A stretch of DNA of 37,378 nt. Origin: Motiliproteus sp. GTDB taxonomy: Bacteria > Pseudomonadota > Gammaproteobacteria > Pseudomonadales > Balneatricaceae. The stretch spans positions 1 to 37,378 of the forward strand of contig JAPHRD010000009.1 in NCBI GenBank assembly GCA_026196225.1. The letters run 5' to 3'. The notes beneath the pieces are model-generated. The model did no database searches and had not been told where the DNA came from. It was given only the letters and a program-made list of their open reading frames with translations. A program made the translations under genes and the position numbers. This document shows, in pieces, positions 8,618 through 16,701 of this stretch; the stretch's first letter is position 1, and the number at the start of each line of letters is the position of its first letter.

Positions 8618-8786
8618 ACCTCATACCTCCAACACTATGATCGCCTATTTTTAACAATCGTTAGGCTGCACCCAGGATGACTACAGTATTTGGAGATCAT
8701 CCAATAAGTTTAGTTCATACCTTTAGATGAGTTCCGAATGGCAGCATTGTGAACGGCTTATTTGACGGCTTGGTGAAGATGGGATG

Positions 8787-8820
8787 AAAAAGGCCCACCG
8801 ATCAGTGATCGGCAGGCCTT
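8787..8820 (-). terminator. Rho-independent terminator of hisC
   Basis: On the minus strand AAGGCC-tg-CCGATCA and TGATCGG-tg-GGCCTT form a nearly perfect hairpin followed by a T run, 36 bases after the hisC stop codon. Confidence 0.85.
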
Positions 8821-8855
8821 ATTAAACGAGCAAATAGAATCTTTCGATGAAGAAT

Positions 8856-9914
8856 CTATTTCATAATCTCTTTCAATGCCGCAACCAAGGCTTCAACTTC
8901 TGCTTGGGTGCCAACAGTGATACGCAAAAATTGATCGATCTGCGGTTTATTGAAATAACGCACCAACAGCCCCTGCTCTCGCAATTTCTGGTGTAGTTCT
9001 GCGCCATCCCATTGGTCATGCCTAGCAAACAGGAAATTAGTTTTCGAAGGCAACACCTCAAATCCCAATCCATTAAGCTGTCCGTTCAACCATTCACGGG
9101 AGTCGATAATAGCCTGTCGAGTCTGCTCGAAATAGGCCTGATCTTCCAAAGCTGCCACCGTAGTTTTGATGGCCAAGGCATCAAGTGGATAGGAGTTGAA
9201 AGAGTTCTTAACCCGCTCCAGACCATCAATCAACACTTTGCTGCCCAAGGCAAAACCGACCCGAACCCCCGCCAGCGAGCGGGACTTAGAGAAGGTCTGC
9301 ACGACTAGAAGATTCTCATATTTATCGATCAGCGATACCGCCGAATCAGCGCCAAAATCCACATAGGCCTCATCGATAATCACGACCGATTCTCGGTTAA
9401 ACTCCAGCAGCCGTACAATCTCAGCCAGGGGTAAAGCTGTGCCGGTAGGCGCATTAGGATTGGCGATAACGATGCCACCATTGGCGGTGTCGTACTCTTC
9501 CACGTCGATGCAAAAGTTCGGCTTCAATGGAACAGTTCGATATTCAATGCCAAACAGATTGCAGTAAACGGGATAGAAGCTGTAGGTATGATTGGGATAG
9601 AGGATGGGCCAGACCTGACGAAAAAACGCCATAAACGACAGGCCTAAAACCTCATCAGAGCCATTTCCAACAAAGACATTATCCATTGATAGCTGGTAAT
9701 AATCCGCCAAAGACTGCTTTAACTCGCTAGCATCGGGATCAGGATAAAGCTTCAATTTTTCAACAGGAAAATCCCTCAGCACTTCAGCCACCTTTGGTGA
9801 TGGAGGATAAGGATTCTCGTTGGTATTCAGTTTAATGATCGGACCACCCTTGGGCTGTTCACCAGGCACATAGGGTTCGATATCGCGGATCGAGGGGCTC
9901 CAGTATTTGCTCAT
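8856..9914 (-). CDS. hisC: Histidinol-phosphate aminotransferase
   Basis: 352-residue class II PLP aminotransferase that converts imidazole-acetol phosphate and glutamate to histidinol phosphate and 2-oxoglutarate. Family marks are LNTNENPYPPSP (about 29-40), YPDPDASELKQSLA (about 57-70), GNGSDEVL (about 84-91), TYSFYPVYC (about 110-118), IANPNAPTG (about 150-158), IIDEAYVDF and the PLP-lysine motif TFSKSRSLAGVRVG with Lys210. The gene stands alone, outside a his operon, as is common in this class. It may also act on aromatic amino acids, but the family match is clear. It ends in a strong terminator. Confidence 0.93.
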   Translation of the reverse strand: MSKYWSPSIRDIEPYVPGEQPKGGPIIKLNTNENPYPPSPKVAEVLRDFPVEKLKLYPDPDASELKQSLADYYQLSMDNVFVGNGSDEVLGLSFMAFFRQVWPILYPNHTYSFYPVYCNLFGIEYRTVPLKPNFCIDVEEYDTANGGIVIANPNAPTGTALPLAEIVRLLEFNRESVVIIDEAYVDFGADSAVSLIDKYENLLVVQTFSKSRSLAGVRVGFALGSKVLIDGLERVKNSFNSYPLDALAIKTTVAALEDQAYFEQTRQAIIDSREWLNGQLNGLGFEVLPSKTNFLFARHDQWDGAELHQKLREQGLLVRYFNKPQIDQFLRITVGTQAEVEALVAALKEIMK

Positions 9915-9989
9915 TTCTTAGTCATTCTCATGGGCACTAAAACTGCCAGTATACTTCGATATGGAGGAACGTAGTTAGTCTCAGATCGG

Positions 9990-10559
9990 TCATTCTTGAT
10001 TGAGATAGACCTGCAACATAAATAAGCGATCGTTGCCGAAAAACATCTCGTCACCCACGAAACAGGTGGGCACACCAAAGGCTCCCCGCTCCACCACTTT
10101 GGCTGTTGATTCATCCAGCTGTTGGCGCACAGATTCTTGTGATGCCTGCTCAACCAGATCCTCGCCCACTAAGGATACCAAGGTTTCCTCATCGCCCAGA
10201 TCCATACCCTCTATCCAATAGGCATCAAACAGCTTGCGACTAAGCTCTTTCCTCTGCTCACCTTCAACACAACACAGCACTGACATCGCTCGGCCGGTGC
10301 GGCTAGGAAATCGCGAGGCCCAGTTCAGCGGGATACCGTAATAGCGCGCCAATGCGGGCACATCCTTCTTAATATAGGCCAAGCGTGAAGGCACCTGCAC
10401 CGGGGGGGTATTGTCGGCCAGTTCCAGTATTTTTGGTAACGAGACGGGATGTAGCTGCAGCTCAGCGTTAAGCCGTTTTGCCATGCCCGGCAAGCGGCGA
10501 AAAGCGATGTAAGCGTAGGGGCTCAAGACATCGTAGTAAAATTCTATGGTGGTGCTCAT
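9990..10559 (-). CDS. DsbA-fold 2-hydroxychromene-2-carboxylate isomerase family protein
   Basis: 189 residues from the ATG at 10559 (GGAG 6 bases upstream); an in-frame TTG two codons earlier is less likely. The N-terminal motif EFYYDVLSPYAYIAFRRLP and the C-terminal GAFGVPTCFVGDEMFFGNDRL are typical of HCCA isomerase/kappa-GST-like proteins: a thioredoxin fold with a helical insertion, using Ser in SPYAY rather than a CxxC pair to handle glutathione. Known members isomerise 2-hydroxychromene-2-carboxylate in naphthalene breakdown, but no other aromatic-degradation genes are nearby, so the substrate here is open. Confidence 0.87.
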   Translation of the reverse strand: MSTTIEFYYDVLSPYAYIAFRRLPGMAKRLNAELQLHPVSLPKILELADNTPPVQVPSRLAYIKKDVPALARYYGIPLNWASRFPSRTGRAMSVLCCVEGEQRKELSRKLFDAYWIEGMDLGDEETLVSLVGEDLVEQASQESVRQQLDESTAKVVERGAFGVPTCFVGDEMFFGNDRLFMLQVYLNQE

Positions 10560-10603
10560 GCCCAACTCCGCTATTAAACAATGTTGTTGATCAGTGACTT
10601 AGG

Positions 10604-10656
10604 TAAGGGCCTGGTTACACTGATGAAATTAACGGCTAAGTGTAAACAGGCCCTTA
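10604..10656. repeat. Long imperfect palindrome between divergent genes
   Basis: TAAGGGCCTG (10604-10613) pairs perfectly with CAGGCCCTTA (10647-10656), and TTACAC (10615-10620) pairs with GTGTAA (10640-10645), with one unpaired base on each arm and a 19-base loop. It lies between the divergent isomerase and ComFB-like genes and has no T run, so it is not an ordinary terminator. The arm shares CCTGTTTA with the hairpin after ald (34643-34684). It may be a dispersed palindromic unit or a regulatory site. Confidence 0.55.
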
Positions 10657-10792
10657 GTAAATGCAATAATTGGGTACACCCCTGAAACAGAGTGTTCTAC
10701 ACTATCAGCAAGAATAATGGTCGCGACTGCAGAATTAGCCGTCGCCAAACTCGACCATGACTCCTCCATATTCAGGCAATAAGGGGCTTGCG

Positions 10793-11068
10793 ATGTCTAT
10801 TGGCGAAAATATTCACAACTACTATGAAAAGATGGTCACCGATGCGCTGGCCGAACGAATAGCCAAAGAGGAAGATGTTGATTCCGAGTTTCTTGAAGAT
10901 GTGGCCTGCGTCGCGCTGAACCACCTCCCACCACGCTACTATCGACATGAAATTGATATGGCTTTCTATCTATCTCCTACAGAACACAAAGAGATGTCCG
11001 ACAAAATCTCCAAAGCTTTGGATGACGCCATCAAATACGTCAAGAAGAGTAAACGAGCCCCTGACTAA
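10793..11068 (+). CDS. ComFB-like protein (late competence development family)
   Basis: 91 residues from the ATG at 10793 (AAGGGG 6 bases upstream); an upstream in-frame ATG at 10757 lacks a ribosome site. IHNYYEKMVTDAL near the N-terminus and EDVACVALNHLPPRYYRHEID in the middle match ComFB (IxNYxExxV ... ALNxLPPxY). The Cys pair of Bacillus ComFB is not visible. Cyanobacterial ComFB proteins have been reported as c-di-GMP receptors, so a signalling role is possible; this is extrapolation. It is monocistronic and convergent with the SpmAB-like gene. Confidence 0.75.
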   Translation: MSIGENIHNYYEKMVTDALAERIAKEEDVDSEFLEDVACVALNHLPPRYYRHEIDMAFYLSPTEHKEMSDKISKALDDAIKYVKKSKRAPD

Positions 11069-11089
11069 ACAGCTTCTAATCCACATCAA

Positions 11090-12319
11090 CTAACCGAAGA
11101 ACCAGTAGCCCACAGTAATCGCGGCGATTATTCCTGCCAGATCAGCCGTCAAACCACAGACTATGGCGTGGCGGCTATGGCGAATACCCACCGAACCGAA
11201 ATACACCGCCAGCACGTAAAAGGTGGTTTCGGTTGAACCTTGGATAACGGATGACAGATAGGCGGCAAAGGAGTCGACGCCATGGCTGTTCATGGTTTCC
11301 AACATCATGGCGCGTGCACCAGACCCGGAAAAGGGTTTCATAATTGCCGTCGGCAATGCGTCAGCTAACCGGCCATCTAATCCCACGAATACGATCAATT
11401 CCCGCAACAACCATACAAATCCATCCAGAGCGCCGCTGGCCCGCAGTACGCCAATGGCCACCAGCATCGCCAGCAGGTAAGGGATGATGGTGATGGCCAC
11501 CTCAAAGCCTTGCTTGGCTCCCTCGATAAAGGTTTCGTAGATATTGATCCCTTTGCGATGGGCACAGAGCAGAAATCCGACAATCGCCGAAAAGATCAGC
11601 AGATTGCCTACCAGCGAGGATTGCCGCTGTAGCTCGTCAATGGTCAAGGTAGAAAAATAGCCGATAAAGGCCAACAGCAAGGCCACAAATCCACCCAGAT
11701 AGAGAAGCGTCACCTGCTCCCATAATCTAATTTTCTGGACCCAGGAAACCATCAGTAAGCCCGCCAGCGTGGAGCAGCAAGTGGCAATCAAGATAGGAAT
11801 AAACACCGAGGTAGGATCGCTGGCGCCCTGCTGGGCTCGATACAGAAAGATGGTGATCGGAAACAGGGTCACCGACGAGGTGTTGAGGACCAAAAACAAA
11901 ATCTGGGCATTGCTGGCAGTATCTTTTACAGGATTCAGTTGCTGCAGGTCCTGCATCGCTTTCAGACCCAGAGGTGTCGCTGCGTTATCCAACCCCAGCA
12001 CATTGGCAGAAAGATTCATGGTCATCGAGCCCATGGCTGGATGATTGGGGGGGACTTCCGGCATCAGCCGACTAAATAGCGGGCTGAGCGCTCTTGCCAA
12101 CCGGGCAACCAATCCACTGGCCTCAGCCAGTTTCATAATTCCCAACCAGAAGGCCAGCGTTCCGATCAAACCGATCGCCAGCTCCACCGACAAACTGGAC
12201 ATATCGAAGGTGGACTGAACGATCCGCTGAAAGACCGCTGCGTCATCCAACCACAACCACTGGAAGCAACCCGCAGCAAATGCGATCACAAAAAAACTGA
12301 GCCAGAGTCGATGCAGCAT
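11090..12319 (-). CDS. Nucleoside-recognition domain membrane protein, SpmA-SpmB fusion
   Basis: 409 residues, about ten membrane helices. The N-terminal half carries the SpmA signature NLSANVLGLDNAATPLGLKA (about 103-122) and NTSSVTLFP. The C-terminal half carries the SpmB-type PFSGSGARAMMLE and QGSTETTFYVLAVYFGSVG. In Bacillus, SpmA and SpmB are separate proteins for spore core dehydration. Non-sporulating gammaproteobacteria carry this fused form, presumably a transporter of unknown substrate. The start ATG is in a hydrophobic N-terminal helix. It ends 21 bases from the convergent ComFB-like gene. Confidence 0.87.
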   Translation of the reverse strand: MLHRLWLSFFVIAFAAGCFQWLWLDDAAVFQRIVQSTFDMSSLSVELAIGLIGTLAFWLGIMKLAEASGLVARLARALSPLFSRLMPEVPPNHPAMGSMTMNLSANVLGLDNAATPLGLKAMQDLQQLNPVKDTASNAQILFLVLNTSSVTLFPITIFLYRAQQGASDPTSVFIPILIATCCSTLAGLLMVSWVQKIRLWEQVTLLYLGGFVALLLAFIGYFSTLTIDELQRQSSLVGNLLIFSAIVGFLLCAHRKGINIYETFIEGAKQGFEVAITIIPYLLAMLVAIGVLRASGALDGFVWLLRELIVFVGLDGRLADALPTAIMKPFSGSGARAMMLETMNSHGVDSFAAYLSSVIQGSTETTFYVLAVYFGSVGIRHSRHAIVCGLTADLAGIIAAITVGYWFFG

Positions 12320-12416
12320 CCCTTTCCCTTATCGAGATTGATCGCTGCATTGTAGCGGGCAGATGGTGATGGAGATAGTCCTGCAAGGCAACTCTACAGG
12401 TTCGGAGCCAAAGGGC

Positions 12417-13160
12417 TTACCAGTATCGCTCAACAGTAATATGGCCAGGGGTGTGACGCAGATTCTTGCGCAGTCCCTTGGACTTTAGGGAGCTTATGCA
12501 GTCTTTGACCATCTCGGGGTTACCACAGATCATCACCTGACTAGTCTGATCATCGAGTTCCATATCAAGAAGATCTTCCAAGGAACCATCATCGATTGCT
12601 GCAGGAATTCGACCAGCCATTGCGTTGGCCACCGATTCCCGGCTCACAAAAGGTATCCAGGTAAATTGGTTGGGATGACTATCTTTGATTTGATCCAGCA
12701 CCTTCAGATAGCTGAGATCCTGCTGATGGCGTACCGCATAGCTTAGAACTACCCGCTCGAATCGCTGCCAGGGCTGTTCAGCACGAAGAATGGAAAGAAA
12801 AGGTCCTATTGCAGTTCCAGTAGCCAGCAACCATAAGTGACGACCAGCGGGTACTTCATCCAGGGTGAGAAAGCCTGCTGTTTTACTGGAAACCAAGATG
12901 GGTTCCCCCTTTTCCATGGCGATCAGACGATTGGAAAGAGGCCCGCCGGGCACGCTATTGAAATAGAATTCGTGGACCTGCTGATGGGGAGGATTTACAA
13001 AGGAGTAGGGCCTCGCCACTTTTACGCCATTTACTTCCAGCGCCAGTCGGGTGTATTGGCCAGCACTGAAGCTGATACCTTCTACCTCGATGCGCAGGGA
13101 ATGAAGATGATCATTCCAGCGCAGATTATCCAAGACAAGTCCCTGTTGCCACTCACTCAT
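12417..13160 (-). CDS. fpr: Ferredoxin/flavodoxin--NADP+ reductase
   Basis: 247-residue FAD enzyme that passes electrons between NADPH and ferredoxin or flavodoxin. The FAD domain shows ARPYSFVNPP (about 49-58) and VPGGPLSNRL. The NADP domain begins with LLATGTAIGPFLSIL (about 110-124), followed by VLSYAVRHQQDLSY and MICGNPEMV. The C-terminus VERYW with a final aromatic residue is typical of bacterial class I Fpr enzymes, which help oxidative-stress defence and Fe-S supply. Single gene. Confidence 0.9.
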   Translation of the reverse strand: MSEWQQGLVLDNLRWNDHLHSLRIEVEGISFSAGQYTRLALEVNGVKVARPYSFVNPPHQQVHEFYFNSVPGGPLSNRLIAMEKGEPILVSSKTAGFLTLDEVPAGRHLWLLATGTAIGPFLSILRAEQPWQRFERVVLSYAVRHQQDLSYLKVLDQIKDSHPNQFTWIPFVSRESVANAMAGRIPAAIDDGSLEDLLDMELDDQTSQVMICGNPEMVKDCISSLKSKGLRKNLRHTPGHITVERYW

Positions 13161-13268
13161 AACGACACCTTTCCCTTAAGGCCAATTTGATGGCAATGCT
13201 TTCACTATAGACCAATCAGTGAGAAAGATTCTCAATCAGTCAATATGGGAGTGGATGGATAGGAACTG

Positions 13269-13301
13269 AGTCGGAACAACCTCTAGCGTGTTGTTCCGAC
13301 T
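13269..13301 (-). terminator. Perfect 12-bp hairpin downstream of acpH
   Basis: AGTCGGAACAAC and GTTGTTCCGACT form a perfect stem with a 9-base loop, 29 bases past the acpH stop. There is no strong T run on either strand, so termination strength is uncertain; it may mainly protect the 3' end. Confidence 0.5.
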
Positions 13302-13329
13302 ATTCGCAAACAGTTACAAAAAAGGTCCA

Positions 13330-13935
13330 TTAGAACTCGGCACAAAGATAGATATCGCTGTTTTTCAGCTCGGCGACATAGTCCATCAATACCGGAAAAA
13401 ACTGTAAAAAATCGGATTCCAAATCATCATAGATTTGTACCAGCTCAGAGCCACTGCCCAACAATCGAGTCTGGCGTTTAAAGCGCTGAGACATCCGGTC
13501 CAGAGCAAAGCCCACACCTTCGATCTGCTGATAGCTGGATAACCAATCCTGATTCGCCATTGCACGGACTACTCTAGCCATTTTTTCCGGCATCTCGTCT
13601 GCTGATTGAAGTAGTTCCTGATAACACTGATCGATAAAATGTTGCAGATTGGAATCGCTGAAAGTTGACCAATGCTGAGTTAGAAAATGATCGTAGGTAA
13701 CATCGAGAATAATTCCGGCATACCGTCGCCGATCTGCACTAAAACGGGCTTTGCTGCGCAAAAAATAGGCCTGTTGATCGGTAAATGCATCAATTTTGCG
13801 GTGCAACCAAATTCCTCGACGAATAGCCTGAGAACGGTCGCAGGGGATAGCGCCCCTAACAAAGTCCCCCATCAGATTTCCGACCCTGGATTCCATGCTC
13901 GGCTCAGAAAAATAGAGATGTGCCAGGTAGTTCAC
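13330..13935 (-). CDS. acpH: Acyl carrier protein phosphodiesterase
   Basis: 201 residues from a GTG at 13935, chosen because family members begin (M)NYLAHLYFS and a GGGGA ribosome site lies 7 bases upstream; an in-frame TTG at 13968 is less likely. It removes the 4'-phosphopantetheine group from ACP. HD-like metal-binding features include NYLAHLYFSEP, GNLMGDFVRG, RGIWLHRKIDAFTD (His/Asp ligands) and GIILDVTYDHFL. It lies upstream of fpr on the same strand, about 170 bases away with a hairpin between. Confidence 0.88.
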   Translation of the reverse strand: MNYLAHLYFSEPSMESRVGNLMGDFVRGAIPCDRSQAIRRGIWLHRKIDAFTDQQAYFLRSKARFSADRRRYAGIILDVTYDHFLTQHWSTFSDSNLQHFIDQCYQELLQSADEMPEKMARVVRAMANQDWLSSYQQIEGVGFALDRMSQRFKRQTRLLGSGSELVQIYDDLESDFLQFFPVLMDYVAELKNSDIYLCAEF

Positions 13936-14092
13936 GCTTAAATCCCCACCTGCGCTATCAAGTGCCAATGACCAAACACGTTTATCCTCTATACATTGTC
14001 GGACTATAAATTAGCGAAAAACCCTTATTTGTCAGGCAAATAGTGCAGAGCAAAAAACAATCAAAAAACAGTTGCAAATAAAATAATGATTA

Positions 14093-14121
14093 TTGTTAAC
14101 AAACCTGCATTGGGTTAAGCT
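14093..14121 (+). promoter_or_regulatory. Candidate promoter of the cold-shock gene with a ~145-nt leader
   Basis: TTGTTA (14093-14098) and TAAGCT (14116-14121) are separated by 17 bases. Transcription from here would leave a leader of about 145 bases before the csp start codon, as in cspA-type mRNAs. The boxes are only moderate. The rest of 13936-14272 holds no gene. Confidence 0.35.
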
Positions 14122-14272
14122 CGTGTGCTGTTGTTTTCTGACAGCACCTATTTACTTGGAAAGATCGTTAGCCCTGCCACGACCCATCCATTAAAAACGT
14201 GTCCAAGCCATGAAACAGCATAACAAGAAAACTTGGCCTGCAGCCTAAAAGAATAATCGGAGTTACAAGAGT

Positions 14273-14482
14273 ATGTCAGAGGTAATGAACGGAACCGTTA
14301 AGTGGTTCAATGATGATAAAGGTTTTGGCTTTATCGAACAGCAAAGCGGCCCGGATGTATTCGTCCACTTCAGTGCCATTAATGGTACCGGACGCAAGAG
14401 TCTACAGGATGGTGACCAGGTCTCTTTCGAGATCAGCGACGGTCAAAAAGGTCCTCAGGCAGCAAACGTCACAAAAGTTTAA
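14273..14482 (+). CDS. Cold-shock protein, CspA family
   Basis: 69 residues, one cold-shock domain: [17 protein letters not shown] contains RNP1 (KGFGFI) and DVFVHFSAI contains RNP2 (VFVHF). It is a single-stranded nucleic-acid chaperone that melts mRNA structure. GGAG lies about 10 bases before the ATG. Paralogue identity (cspA, cspC, cspE or similar) cannot be fixed from sequence alone. A long, gene-free upstream region suggests post-transcriptional control. Confidence 0.93.
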   Translation: MSEVMNGTVKWFNDDKGFGFIEQQSGPDVFVHFSAINGTGRKSLQDGDQVSFEISDGQKGPQAANVTKV

Positions 14483-14493
14483 AACCCCTCCCC

Positions 14494-14519
14494 GCCGCCC
14501 TCGGCACCACGGGGGCGGC
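14494..14519 (+). terminator. Possible terminator of the cold-shock gene
   Basis: GCCGCCC (14494-14500) and GGGCGGC (14513-14519) form a GC-rich hairpin 11 bases after the csp stop. The following bases are not T-rich (atatcccccgcc), so it may be a weak or Rho-assisted stop. Confidence 0.4.
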
Positions 14520-14545
14520 ATATCCCCCGCCTCTTCTCTGCCCTG

Positions 14546-16300
14546 CTATCGACATTTTCGCCCAGCTAAGCGACAGAACCGTTTCTTTCTTCGATAAGGA
14601 AAAACATCCATCACCTCGCCCCGATTAATAGTGCTTTGCAGCTCTTTCCAGTAATCAGCATCAAAAATATCGAAGTGCAGTTCGTTAAAGATTTTTGCCA
14701 CTTCACGCCTACGCCGTCCGGTAAGAAAAATGGCAAACTCCTCAGGGAAAACATCTTCCGGTGAAATAGAATACCAGGGCTCGCTGGCCATCTCCTGCTC
14801 CGGTGTCTGAGCTTCCGGTATGCGGCGGAAATTACATTCCGTCAGATAGCAGATCTCATCGTAATCATAAAACACCACCCGCTTGTGACGGGTAACACCA
14901 AAGTTTTTAAACAGCATATCACCGGGAAAGATGTTGGCAGCCGCCAATTGCCGGATGGCGTTGCCGTACTCACTGATCGCGCCGCGTAATTCACTCTCAT
15001 CGGCGTTATCGATAAAAATATTGAGGGGAATCATCCGCCGCTCCACCCACAGGTGCTTAACGATCACCTTATCGTCGGTAACCTCAACACTTTCTGCGGC
15101 CACCTCAAGCAATTCCTGCAACAGCTCGTCGGAAAAACGGGAGCGCTCAAAACTGTAGTTACTGAACTCCTGGGTATCCGCCATTCGACCGGCTTTATCG
15201 TGTCGTTTTACCAGCCGGTACTTCTCTTTAACGGTTTCCCGGGTCATATCCTTGGTGGGATGAAAACGATCCTTGATCACCTTAAACACGCAATCCAGCG
15301 ACGGCAGGGTAAACACCGTCATCACCATCCCTTTAACCCCCGGAGCGATAATAAATTTATCGTAGGTATTTTCCATATGCTGGAGAAAATCCCGGTAGAA
15401 CATGGTCTTGCCGTGCTTATAAAAACCAAAGGAGCTGTACACCTCGTAGATCTTCTTGCCCGGCAACAGCTTGTGCAAAAAGCGCACGTACTCAAAGGGT
15501 ATAGGCGCTTCCACCATAAAATAGGAGCGAGTAAAACTGAATATCACACTGACATCATCCGGATCGAGAATCAGTGTATCCACATAAGCGCTTCCCTGTT
15601 CGTTGTTTAGAATCGGTAACACAAAGGGGGTTATGACCTTGCCGTCACCACTGACCGCCTTACCAACGATATAGGCACCCTTATTGCGGTAAAACACTGA
15701 CTTGATGATTTCCAGGCGAGCACCGGTATTCATGGTCAGAACCCGGTGTGGATTCTCTCGCAGATTACGAATGATGTTACTTACATCCCTGCGTTTATTT
15801 TCGTAGGGAATGTTGAAGGCGTAATCATTAAGAATTCGAGAAATCAGCTTGGCTAAGTTGCCCTCCAAGGGGTAGTGGTTGGTGATCCCGGTTTCCGGTG
15901 GTTCCCAATCGGCGGGCAAACGGGTGCGAACGAAAATTTTGCTGTCGTCGATCGCCTTGTGCTTAAAGGTACGGCAATAGATAGAATTGAAGAAGGTTTC
16001 CGCAAGCTCACCGTCGGTGCGCTCCATGATCAGCTTGGTGTATGCCCGTTTAGCCTCCTGCCAAGTAGGCACATCTTCTGCCAGATCTGCGGCAATGGCC
16101 CGCACCGCTGCGGTAATTAAGCTAACGGACAGATCATAGAGGTCAACCCGGTCGGTACAAGCTTGCTGCATGCCCAGCCAATCTGCCGACTCAAAACGCT
16201 GCTGCGCACCTGCAGATATCTGCTCGAACTTTCCGCGATAACCGTCAAAACCGTCGTTGATAGTTTTGGCGATACTAAAGGCTAAACCATTGTTATTCAT
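14546..16300 (-). CDS. aceK: Isocitrate dehydrogenase kinase/phosphatase
   Basis: 584 residues from the ATG at 16300 (GGAG 9 bases upstream; an in-frame start 17 codons earlier has no ribosome site). The enzyme phosphorylates and dephosphorylates isocitrate dehydrogenase, switching carbon between the TCA cycle and the glyoxylate bypass. An N-terminal regulatory half is followed by a kinase-like fold: APGVKGMVMTVFTLP glycine-rich loop, VFKVIKDRF lysine region, FKNFGVTRHKRVVFYDYDEI with catalytic and metal-binding residues. The length fits the family. It is separate from aceBA, which is not in the window, and convergent with csp. The C-terminus is very basic (RRKKRFCRLAGRKCR). Confidence 0.95.
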   Translation of the reverse strand: MNNNGLAFSIAKTINDGFDGYRGKFEQISAGAQQRFESADWLGMQQACTDRVDLYDLSVSLITAAVRAIAADLAEDVPTWQEAKRAYTKLIMERTDGELAETFFNSIYCRTFKHKAIDDSKIFVRTRLPADWEPPETGITNHYPLEGNLAKLISRILNDYAFNIPYENKRRDVSNIIRNLRENPHRVLTMNTGARLEIIKSVFYRNKGAYIVGKAVSGDGKVITPFVLPILNNEQGSAYVDTLILDPDDVSVIFSFTRSYFMVEAPIPFEYVRFLHKLLPGKKIYEVYSSFGFYKHGKTMFYRDFLQHMENTYDKFIIAPGVKGMVMTVFTLPSLDCVFKVIKDRFHPTKDMTRETVKEKYRLVKRHDKAGRMADTQEFSNYSFERSRFSDELLQELLEVAAESVEVTDDKVIVKHLWVERRMIPLNIFIDNADESELRGAISEYGNAIRQLAAANIFPGDMLFKNFGVTRHKRVVFYDYDEICYLTECNFRRIPEAQTPEQEMASEPWYSISPEDVFPEEFAIFLTGRRRREVAKIFNELHFDIFDADYWKELQSTINRGEVMDVFPYRRKKRFCRLAGRKCR

Positions 16301-16562
16301 TAAATTTAGCTCCAGGAACGCAAGTAGATGCAAACGCTTTCGTTGAAGCAATTAGAGCACAGGCCAAACCACCCCGCCAGTTCTATTCTGCAACCAACAA
16401 CCGATGCCTGCAGCCCTATTACAGTAAAAAATAAAGGCTATTTGTTAAAGCAAAGGGGTCGCTGCTGGGCCTGCTTCTGAGAATCGAGAAAGCTTTCAAG
16501 AATACAAACGTTGGATGCCAAGGACATCGGACTTTGTCTTAGGGAACGGGAGGAATTGCAGT

Positions 16563-16589
16563 GATCACGCCCCCTATCAGGAGGTGATC
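16563..16589 (+). promoter_or_regulatory. Extended Shine-Dalgarno inside a hairpin
   Basis: AGGAGGTGATC (16579-16589) is an 11-base match to the complement of the usual 16S rRNA 3' end, immediately before an ATG. The bases just upstream can pair with it: GATCA (16563-16567) with TGATC (16585-16589), and CCCCCT (16570-16575) with AGGAGG (16579-16584, one mismatch), around a 3-base loop. This could hide the ribosome site. Confidence 0.5.
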
Positions 16590-16691
16590 ATGCAGATCCA
16601 AGATTCATCGGACAATACTCGAGCGCCAATAAGGTACGGTTTCTGTTCAGCGATCTATCTATCCGCTGAACATTCCCTATCCGAAGAATAA
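16590..16691 (+). CDS. Possible 33-residue small protein
   Basis: ATG-to-TAA frame of 33 codons plus stop, starting directly after a near-ideal Shine-Dalgarno sequence. The peptide begins MQIQDSSDNTRAPIRYGFC and ends AEHSLSEE; it is polar, has one Cys and no signal peptide. No family recognised. It lies on the plus strand between two minus-strand genes (aceK and ygiQ) and stops 10 bases before the ygiQ stop. An internal GTTCAGCG...CGCTGAAC stem (16646-16672) might instead mark the 3' end of ygiQ transcripts. No convincing promoter seen. The rest of 16301-16589 holds no other gene. Confidence 0.4.
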   Translation: MQIQDSSDNTRAPIRYGFCSAIYLSAEHSLSEE

Positions 16692-16701
16692 TGACACCCG
16701 C

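Noticed and set aside
14082-14094. AATAATgATTATT palindrome resembling a Fur box
   Set aside because: Only part of a Fur site matches, the region is AT-rich, and neither neighbour (acpH, csp) is an iron gene.
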